54,143 nucleotides of DNA from Clostridiaceae bacterium (GTDB lineage Bacteria; Bacillota; Clostridia; DSM-8532): NCBI GenBank assembly GCA_012522505.1, contig JAAYKJ010000133.1:1-54143 (forward strand). The letters run 5' to 3'. Below are positions 35,643 to 42,215 of this stretch, one piece after another. Both the position numbers and the translations under genes were made by a program. The first letter of the stretch is position 1. Each line of letters begins with the position of its first letter. The notes beneath the pieces were generated by a model. It was not told the origin of the DNA, ran no database searches, and worked only from the letters and a program-made list of their open reading frames with translations.

Positions 35643-36216
35643 ACATACAAAAGTGAGCTGTTACAACAGTATAGAAACCAACAGATGGCTTTCAGCGGTA
35701 CATGAATATATAAAAATCGACAAAAAAAGCATTCGAGGAAATAAATGCTGATTATCATTCGCAACGATAGTGTTTATAATCCTTCGGGCTCAACCTGAAG
35801 AAAAAATTATGACGGGAAATACTCCTCGGTTTGACGAATCACATCTTGACGGAACAGGTAATAAATTCGTGAAATATGTAAAACAATGCCTAAACTGTTT
35901 ACAATAGGATACGAAGAAAGTATAATGATATCAAACTTTCATATTGTTACCGAAATATATGCAAAATTAACCACAAGTCTGCTATATTAAGTGACCATTC
36001 AGGAATCCAAATCAGCACACACACAATTGTCAGCATATGAGAGCAAGCAAACATCGTTACAGTATTGATCAGCATATGAGAGCAGTAAACATCGTTACAC
36101 AGTATTATCAGCATTTGAGAAAAGGTATACATCGTTAGATCGTATGAACCAAAGAGGAATCGACAGAGAGAAATATGAGAAGCACGAATGTTACAAGTGA
36201 TTGGGGGTAATGTAAT
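35643..36216. other. 574-base gap with direct and tandem repeats
   Basis: A direct repeat of about 27 bases (GCGGTACATGAAYATAYAAAA at 35630 and 35695) straddles the selO stop codon. A three-unit 39-bp tandem repeat (36030-36139) lies just ahead of the kinase-nucleotidyltransferase gene. No gene is visible. Confidence 0.55.
36030..36139 (+). repeat. Three-unit 39-bp tandem repeat upstream of sugar kinase fusion
   Basis: Units start at 36030, 36069 and 36108, each with TCAGCATATGAGAGCA (third copy TCAGCATTTGAGAAAA) followed by ACATCGTTA. The regular spacing, about 80 bases before the start codon, suggests iterated protein-binding sites. No known binding motif is recognised. Confidence 0.7.
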
Positions 36217-38214
36217 ATGAATACTGGAACAGCCATTACCAATAGCATTGATCTCTCCATACCTGGTCGTCTATGTCTTTTTGGAGAGCACTCTGATTGG
36301 GCAGGCTCATACACCAGGTTCAATTCAAATATAGTACCTGGCCAGGCAATCATCGTAGGCGTTGAGCAAAATATCAAAGCCAAGGCTGAAAAATCAAAGA
36401 ATTTGAAGATTCAATCTGTGCTTCCGGACGGTACCGAAACCGAAGTGTTTGAAGCACCAATGGATGTCAAAGTCCTTAAGGATATTGCTGCAAAGGGAAT
36501 ATTTTTTTCGTATGCAGCCGGCGTTGCCGCATATATTGTTCAATACTATAATGTTGAGGGAATAAAACTATATTGTTATGAAATGACACTTCCGATGAAA
36601 AAGGGTCTTTCATCCAGTGCAGCCATCTGTGTATTGGTTGCCAGAGCGTTTAACAAGTTGTACGATTTACGACTAAATGTACGCGGAGAGATGGATATTG
36701 CATACAGGGGTGAACTATTAACTCCATCAAGATGTGGACGATTGGATCAGGCTTGTGCATATGGCGAAAACCCCATTTGGATGACCTTCGACGGGGACAT
36801 TTTAAATGTAGAGCGAATTAATGTCGGCAAAGAACTCTACTGGGTTTTTGCTGACTTACAAGCCCACAAAGATACCAGAAAGATTTTATCGGATTTGAAT
36901 AAATGCTATCCTTTTGCCAGCAACCCAATCGAAGAAAAGGTTCATGAGGCATTAGGGCCGGATAACAGCAGGATTATTACCGAGGTAAAAAAGGCTATGA
37001 AGAAAGGAGATGCCCAAAGGATTGGTCAGCTTATGCTTCGGGCACAGAAGATTTTTGACCGGAAGGTTGCACCGGCATCTCCTGAAGAACTAAAGTCTGA
37101 AAAACTTCACACGGTACTGAACGATCCAAGGCTTCAAAAGTATGTATGGGGAGGTAAAGGTGTCGGATCGCAGGGGGATGGTTCCATTCAATTCATTGCG
37201 AAAACGAAGAAAGATCAAAAAAAGCTTGTGGAGTTTCTCAATAATCAATATGGATTGCAAGCATACACCCTAAACATCAAAAAGTGCAGCAGTGTCAGAA
37301 AAGCAGTCATTCCTGTTGCGGGTTTTGGGACAAGGATGTATCCTGCCACCCGTACTATGAAAAAAGAGCTTTTTCCTGTAATTGATAAGGACGGTCTAGT
37401 AAAGCCCGCACTGTTAATTCTTCTTGAAGAGCTTGATAATTCGGGGATAGAAGAAATTTGCCTTATTGTAGCCCAAAAAGATCGGGAAGCCATAGAAGCA
37501 ATATTTTCAGGTGACCTCTCTGACGAGCATCGGAGAAAGGTTCCTTTAGAGATGCAGGAGTATGATAGAAGAATACAGAGGATTGGCAGGAAAATCTCTT
37601 TTGCCTATCAAGACGAAAGGCTTGGATTTGGTCATGCGGTGTATCAAAGCAGAGATTTTGCAAATGGTGAGCCAGTTCTCCTTATACTGGGAGACCATTT
37701 GTTTTCTTCAACATGTGATGAACCTTGCGCAGTCCAATCAATAGAGGCCTATGAGCTTTCGGGAGGAAAACTTACAGTTCTAATTTCTGAGGTTTCTCTT
37801 CAGCATATTTCAAAGCATGGTGTTGTAACTGGATATTGGACAAACGAGGAAGAATCGTATCTTGCAGCTACAGGAATTTTCGAAAAACCATCCATCGATT
37901 ATGCTAAGAAAAACCTTGCCGTCAAAATGAAAAACGGGGATACAAAATTCTTTGCGGTTTTTGGGCAGTATATTTTAACTCCGGAAGTTTACGAAATCTT
38001 GGAAAGGAACATACGTGAAGAACGAGTTGAAAATGGTGAATATCAGTTGACGCCAGTGCTCAATGAAATACTGAATACCAAAGGTATGATCGCTGCTGTT
38101 CCGAAGGGCAAGCGGTTTGATATTGGAAATCCTGAAGCATACAGGGATACAATTCGTAGTTTTTTCATCATGCATAACCAAGATCACAGGTACATATCAA
38201 AGTCCACTGAATAG
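36217..38214 (+). CDS. Bifunctional GHMP sugar kinase - sugar-1-phosphate nucleotidyltransferase
   Basis: This protein has 665 residues. Residues 1 to about 355 are a GHMP kinase of galactokinase type: SIPGRLCLFGEHSDWAG (motif 1), PMKKGLSSSAA (129-136, ATP loop) and VWGGKGVGSQGDGSIQF (motif 3). Residues about 360-655 are a GalU-like nucleotidyltransferase: VIPVAGFGTRMYPATRTMKKELFPV with the nucleotide loop G369-R373, then LILGDHLF and GQYILTPEVY. The two halves would take a free sugar to its 1-phosphate and then to a UDP- or other NDP-sugar, a salvage arrangement analogous to the Bacteroides Fkp fucose enzyme. The sugar (galactose, glucuronate, arabinose) is undetermined. GGGGG precedes the ATG. 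Tandem repeats lie upstream. Confidence 0.88.
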   Translation: MNTGTAITNSIDLSIPGRLCLFGEHSDWAGSYTRFNSNIVPGQAIIVGVEQNIKAKAEKSKNLKIQSVLPDGTETEVFEAPMDVKVLKDIAAKGIFFSYAAGVAAYIVQYYNVEGIKLYCYEMTLPMKKGLSSSAAICVLVARAFNKLYDLRLNVRGEMDIAYRGELLTPSRCGRLDQACAYGENPIWMTFDGDILNVERINVGKELYWVFADLQAHKDTRKILSDLNKCYPFASNPIEEKVHEALGPDNSRIITEVKKAMKKGDAQRIGQLMLRAQKIFDRKVAPASPEELKSEKLHTVLNDPRLQKYVWGGKGVGSQGDGSIQFIAKTKKDQKKLVEFLNNQYGLQAYTLNIKKCSSVRKAVIPVAGFGTRMYPATRTMKKELFPVIDKDGLVKPALLILLEELDNSGIEEICLIVAQKDREAIEAIFSGDLSDEHRRKVPLEMQEYDRRIQRIGRKISFAYQDERLGFGHAVYQSRDFANGEPVLLILGDHLFSSTCDEPCAVQSIEAYELSGGKLTVLISEVSLQHISKHGVVTGYWTNEEESYLAATGIFEKPSIDYAKKNLAVKMKNGDTKFFAVFGQYILTPEVYEILERNIREERVENGEYQLTPVLNEILNTKGMIAAVPKGKRFDIGNPEAYRDTIRSFFIMHNQDHRYISKSTE

Positions 38215-38409
38215 TTTTGTGGTAGAAACACGGAAACCTGCTTGCATAAGCTGATGAAAGCAAAGGGGTTATGGGTAGCGGTTATTTGGGCTGCCGTGTT
38301 TTATGCAATTCTTAATGATACTCTAGCTTACATCAGCGACGAGTCATTCAAAAATTGTATGACAATATCAGTTTCGCAATGAAATATACAGAACACCATC
38401 AAACTCCGT

Positions 38410-38480
38410 TCAATGAGCGCAAACGCGTATTGTGCGCCAAACGCTGACGCTGAAAGTGCCTTGTTTTACGGATCGAGCCG
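38410..38480 (+). repeat. Dispersed intergenic repeat, copy C
   Basis: It matches copy B from TTCAATRAGCGC through GYGCCAAA and CTGAAAG, and copy A from CGCTGAAAG to the end TTGTTYTACGGATCGAGCC. It is the most complete plus-strand copy. Confidence 0.6.
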
Positions 38481-38494
38481 TATACAAATTATCA

Positions 38495-38538
38495 AGCACA
38501 CAGCAGGCTTTGATTGATATCAAAGCCTGCTGTGTGCT
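38495..38538. repeat. Perfect 20-bp inverted repeat hairpin
   Basis: Left arm 38495-38514 and right arm 38519-38538 are exact complements around a four-base TGAT loop. There is no T run, so it is not a standard terminator. It stands 82 bases before the HAD GTG start and directly after repeat copy C. Confidence 0.85.
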
Positions 38539-38619
38539 ATAGTGATGAATGTATTATATCTGAAACACATGAAGGAACCCCGTCTTCGGAAAAGATGGGA
38601 AACAGGAAGGAGATTCAGC

Positions 38620-39282
38620 GTGGTTGCAGTTATTTTTGATATGGATGGCGTTCTGGTTGATTCAGAACCGGTTATTTTGGAAGCGGCAATGTTAGGTTTA
38701 CAGGAATATGGCGTGTGGGCCAAGCCGGATGATTTCACTCCTTTTGTGGGCGCCGGCGAAGACAGATTTATTGGCGGAGTTGCCGAAAAATATGGTGTAT
38801 CCTACCGAAAAGAAATGAAAAAAAGAGTTTATGAAATTTATCTGGACATCGTTCAGGACAAAATAAAGGTGTTCCAAGGTGTTCACGAACTTCTAAGCAG
38901 GCTGCATGGCAAGGGAGTAAAAATTGCTTTGGGTAGTGCTGCTGACATGATTAAGGTTGATGCAAACTTGAAGGCAGCTGGTATTTCCATGGAACTGTTC
39001 GGCGCTGTAGTCAGCGCTGAAAATGTGAAACACAAAAAACCAGCGCCGGATGTCTTTATTCAGTCCGCGCAGGCAATAAGGGTAAACCCTGAAAACTGTA
39101 TCGTCGTTGAGGATGCCGTAAACGGAATTAGAGCCGCAAAGGCCGGGGGAATGAGGTGCATCGCGGTTACAACCTCTTTTACCGAAGAAGAGCTTGCTGC
39201 CGAGCAACCGGATTGGATTTGCACGGATATTCCTGCGGTAGAGCGTGTACTGATGCGCCTTATCGATGGTTGCGGTAAGTAA
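38620..39282 (+). CDS. HAD-family phosphatase/phosphomutase (beta-phosphoglucomutase-like)
   Basis: This protein has 220 residues. HAD motif I is FDMDGVLVDSE with nucleophile and acid aspartates; motif II lies in IALGSAAD; the motif III lysine is in HKKPAPDVF; motif IV is VEDAVNGIRAAKA. A helical cap (about 15-85) is present, as in beta-phosphoglucomutases and small sugar-phosphate phosphatases. The frame is open upstream to 38542, but AAGGAGA lies before GTG 38620, giving a protein that starts directly at the first strand of the fold. It follows the sugar kinase fusion gene, so a sugar-phosphate substrate is plausible. Confidence 0.9.
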   Translation: MVAVIFDMDGVLVDSEPVILEAAMLGLQEYGVWAKPDDFTPFVGAGEDRFIGGVAEKYGVSYRKEMKKRVYEIYLDIVQDKIKVFQGVHELLSRLHGKGVKIALGSAADMIKVDANLKAAGISMELFGAVVSAENVKHKKPAPDVFIQSAQAIRVNPENCIVVEDAVNGIRAAKAGGMRCIAVTTSFTEEELAAEQPDWICTDIPAVERVLMRLIDGCGK

Positions 39283-39324
39283 CATATAATTCATACACCA
39301 GACTTATTCAGGTCACACGGTTTC

Positions 39325-39343
39325 GGCCGAGGTGGCCTTTTTT
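39325..39343 (+). terminator. Possible terminator after HAD gene
   Basis: A short GGCC/GGCC stem with a five-base loop is followed directly by six T. The stem is only four pairs. Confidence 0.42.
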
Positions 39344-39566
39344 GCCATACTTATTTTTAAGTATCCAGCAGACACGTATTGACATATCATGGAGGTGATG
39401 TATAAAATAGTATACAAAATAAACAAATAAAGGAAAGATGTAGTACTCAAAACAATAATGTTAATTCTAAATATAGTAAAATGATTATGTGAAGCCAATG
39501 TTTATGCTAACTCAAAAATTTAGTAATAATTAACGGCACTCAAATACGATTTAGAGCTGAGTAAAA

Positions 39567-40180
39567 TTGAGTTTGTCAAAGAAAAATGCAGAATTACTTT
39601 TTGAATTAGGATATAAAAGACCATCTTATGCAGAAAAAGTATACCCGACAGATATCTACGAGTATAAAGGTGAAACTTGGTGCGTTGGAGGTAGAATTGT
39701 TACCATCATCAGGTCGAAGCTTTCTTGGATTGGACAAGGCGAGGGAAACCTAATAATGCAGCAAAACCGAATTTTACATCAAAAGATGCAATATCAATAA
39801 TTAACTCGTTGGCAGCCAAATTAGGTTACATATCAGAAAGTGGAGGATGGGACAACATTCCGGATTCATTAACAGATAGTTCTCTTATTGGTAAGAACCA
39901 GTACACAAATAAATATGGGTATCCTGACGGATCCCTTGCAGGGTCGGGAACCAGTAATCATGGTCTAGGGAGCGCTTTAGATTTGAATTTTGGCTTGGCA
40001 GAAGAGGCTAAAATTGGTTGTGGCATACGTCATTGGGTTGAGGACTTTGGCAAAGGTTATGGCTTTTGGGGATATTGCAAAAAAAATGCTACAGAATATA
40101 TAGAAGAAGATGGAATAGGTAATTTTGAAGAGTCATGGCATTTAAACTATTATGGACCAAATGGACCTAAGTCCCGATAA
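39567..40180 (+). pseudogene. M15 (VanY-like) peptidase split across two frames at a GGGAAAC heptamer
   Basis: The N-terminal half (39567-about 39745; SKKNAELLFELGYKRPSYAEK) and the C-terminal half (to TAA 40178-40180) lie in different frames. The second half holds the zinc-peptidase motifs SNHGLGSALDLNFG and EESWHLNYYG of D-Ala-D-Ala carboxypeptidases (M15B). Joined by a -1 shift they give about 204 residues. The frames meet at GGGAAAC (39743-39749), in the phase needed for -1 slippage. This is either a frameshifted remnant or a programmed frameshift; there is no signal peptide and no good ribosome site (TTG start). It lies directly before an RHS fragment, so it may be a displaced RHS toxin-type tip. 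Confidence 0.6.
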
Positions 40181-40188
40181 AAATAATT

Positions 40189-40545
40189 ATGCCATACAAA
40201 TACACTTATGATGTCCTCAACAGGCTTGAAACAGTAACCGAGCCTGGAGGCAGGACAACCAGCTACACTTACGACAGGGCAGGAAACCGTGAAACCTAGT
40301 CAATCACAGAGAACGTACAGACTGTAGCTAATACATACTACTACAACACACAGAACCGCCTGATGAACTTTGTCACCAAAACAGATGGTACTGCTGCAAA
40401 ACACACGGTATTCATTTACGACAACAACGGAAATCAGCTTAAAACCGAAGAACCCGAACACATTGGGAGAATATATGCCATGTACCATCTACCGCATTGT
40501 TTAAAGCATAAATCAGATTTTCGATGTGGTAAAAGGTATCTTTAA
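40189..40545 (+). pseudogene. RHS/YD-repeat protein fragment with nonsense codon
   Basis: From ATG 40189 the frame reads YKYTYDVLNRLETVTEPGG and SYTYDRAGNRET, typical YD repeats of RHS proteins, then meets TAG at 40297-40299 where a glutamine would fit. The same frame continues after the stop with further YD-like text (FIYDNNGNQLKTEEPEHIG) and then loses similarity before TAA 40543-40545. It is a decayed piece of an RHS core without the rest of the protein and lies eight bases after the M15 peptidase remnant. Such fragments are commonly left by recombination at RHS loci. Confidence 0.75.
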
Positions 40546-40606
40546 ATTTGGAAAGAGACATGGTATGTAACATGACATGTTGTGTTTGATGTAATGATAT
40601 AAGTAG

Positions 40607-40647
40607 TATAAAAAAGCTGATTACTGAATTATTCAGCAATCAGCTTT
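40607..40647 (-). terminator. Terminator of GH11 gene
   Basis: Minus-strand hairpin of about 16 bp with one mismatch (AAAGCTGATTGCTGAA against TTCAGTAATCAGCTTT) is followed by a T run (TTTTTTATAC). It lies 22 bases beyond the GH11 stop. Confidence 0.82.
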
Positions 40648-40669
40648 AAGGCTTAGTTAATTGCTGTGA

Positions 40670-41866
40670 TCAATAATCCCAATGCCAATAGACGTCGAAA
40701 ATACCTCCTGACAAGAAAACGTCATCATTGCTGCATATACCTGTGTAGCATAGACTCTTGCCATTATAGAGAGATCTGAAGCAGCAATCACCACGGATAT
40801 CGAAAAAGTGAAACTTTTGTGCAGTTGATATCGTATCGCTGTCCGCTCTCACGCGGCCGGTGCTGTCTCTTACCGTAACATACTTACCAGTACGCTTGGA
40901 CTTTAAAACTACTACGGGTGCCCATTCTACATAATCATAATAATCTATATGCTCATAACATAAGAATTGTATTTCAAACATTGCCTTCTCTTCTGTCATA
41001 CTTACGGTTGTTGAAGGGTTCATTTTGTCGGCGCTGTCGATGTACATAACCTTTCCCGCATCAGGATAACGGGTTAGTAAACTTATTGTTCTTACATAGG
41101 GAGCCTCATCATCTATGATGCCACTCATTTTTATATTGGAGCTGCCTTTGCTTTCATACCCTTCAGTTTCCATGACCTGATAGAACGGACTAAAGTCTCC
41201 CATGGTTAAACCTGCTTTTTCCCATGCCTCAACGTGATTTTTAAAAGTAATGGTACCACTTAAATTATTTCCCGTAGGTTTTTTGGGCGTACGAATACTC
41301 CAGTACTGATAGAATGAACCGTTTCCTCCCAAGATCCATGGCTGGTCTATCCGCGTTGTCCTGTATAGGTTATATGTAGCACCATCACTTTCCACCGTAC
41401 CTAATGATACTACATCAGGGCCTGTTCCTGGAGGCGTCCAGTTACCATAGCTTTCAACGACGTAATATTCTGCGACCTGGTAGGTAGATCCTTCAGGAAG
41501 CTTAGTCCATCCGTACAAAGCCAAATATCCATTGTTACCGGGATCAAAGCTGCCTTCATAGTATACTTTCCTATATCTGTTGCCGCTTTGCCACCCTTTT
41601 CCGCAGGTAAAGTTAAAGCCACTTGCTCCATTACTGTTCCAGGAAACAGTATACGCATTATGCGTTGTATTTTGGTAGTTTACTGTTCCCTTGTCATTAG
41701 TCCAGCAAAAATAAAAGGAGCCTTCATGAATACCTTCTTGATAGCTTGCAAAAACATTGTGCGGGGTGAATGCTGTAAATGCTGTTATAATCATTGTAAC
41801 AACAATTACTCGCAGTAGTATTTTTTTAGAGTAGCCATTTGATGAAGGTGAAAACAACTTTCTCAT
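40670..41866 (-). CDS. Secreted GH11 endo-1,4-beta-xylanase with C-terminal beta-trefoil-like domain
   Basis: This protein has 398 residues. A signal peptide (about 1-40, ending NVFA) is followed by a GH11 jelly roll (about 41-250). The nucleophile is E133 in VAEYYVVESYG and the acid/base is E235 in VMETEGYESKGSSNI; QYWSIRTPKKPTG and the thumb region are typical. It should hydrolyse xylan outside the cell. Residues about 255-398 form an accessory domain whose text (LKSKRTGKYVTVRDSTGRVRADS, FHFFDIRGD) resembles a fascin or ricin-type trefoil repeat, possibly a carbohydrate-binding module. AAGGAGG precedes the ATG. It lies next to RHS debris in AT-rich DNA, consistent with acquisition by transfer. 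Confidence 0.92.
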   Translation of the reverse strand: MRKLFSPSSNGYSKKILLRVIVVTMIITAFTAFTPHNVFASYQEGIHEGSFYFCWTNDKGTVNYQNTTHNAYTVSWNSNGASGFNFTCGKGWQSGNRYRKVYYEGSFDPGNNGYLALYGWTKLPEGSTYQVAEYYVVESYGNWTPPGTGPDVVSLGTVESDGATYNLYRTTRIDQPWILGGNGSFYQYWSIRTPKKPTGNNLSGTITFKNHVEAWEKAGLTMGDFSPFYQVMETEGYESKGSSNIKMSGIIDDEAPYVRTISLLTRYPDAGKVMYIDSADKMNPSTTVSMTEEKAMFEIQFLCYEHIDYYDYVEWAPVVVLKSKRTGKYVTVRDSTGRVRADSDTISTAQKFHFFDIRGDCCFRSLYNGKSLCYTGICSNDDVFLSGGIFDVYWHWDY

Positions 41867-42215
41867 ACACTACCTCCTTAAATAAGTTAATATTGGTATA
41901 TTATAATATACAAATATTATAATACCATAACGAGGATATAAATGTAAATATTATTAATACAATTACATCATTGACAAAATATGCTAAAGTTCAACTTTTG
42001 TGTACTTCCGGACTTATATTCTTGATGCTTCATGGGTAACAATAGCGAAAAATCTGTTTACATTCATCGAATCGTAAGAAAAAGGATCGGAATCCAATCG
42101 AATTTTATTGCCAAGTCTAAGCGATTTCATGCTATAATAAGGAAAAGGGTTCATAAAAAGCCGAATAATGCTGATAGTGACATCTGAATCCATAATTTAA
42201 ACCAGGTGGTATATA
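41867..42215. other. 349-base AT-rich divergent spacer
   Basis: The GH11 side holds a perfect 16-bp palindrome GTATATTATAATATAC (41896-41911) within a larger imperfect hairpin, with TATAAT on both strands. On the plus strand a candidate promoter (42108-42138) serves the acyltransferase fusion. No gene is visible. Confidence 0.5.
42108..42138 (+). promoter_or_regulatory. Possible promoter of acyltransferase fusion gene
   Basis: TTGCCA (42108-42113), a long 19-base spacer, and a perfect TATAAT (42133-42138), about 78 bases before the ATG. Confidence 0.45.

Larger units (their letters stand above)
38215..38619. other. 405-base gap with dispersed repeat copy C and long hairpin
   Basis: The gap holds copy C of the dispersed repeat (38410-38480) and a perfect 20-bp hairpin (38495-38538). 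An open frame upstream of the HAD start is not supported by a ribosome site. Confidence 0.5.

Noticed and set aside
36030-36139. CRISPR-like array
   Set aside because: The 39-bp units are contiguous tandem copies with no variable spacers and no cas genes.
41896-41911. AT palindrome GTATATTATAATATAC as a firm operator
   Set aside because: Perfect palindromes of A/T are expected by chance in such AT-rich DNA; kept only as a note in the spacer.
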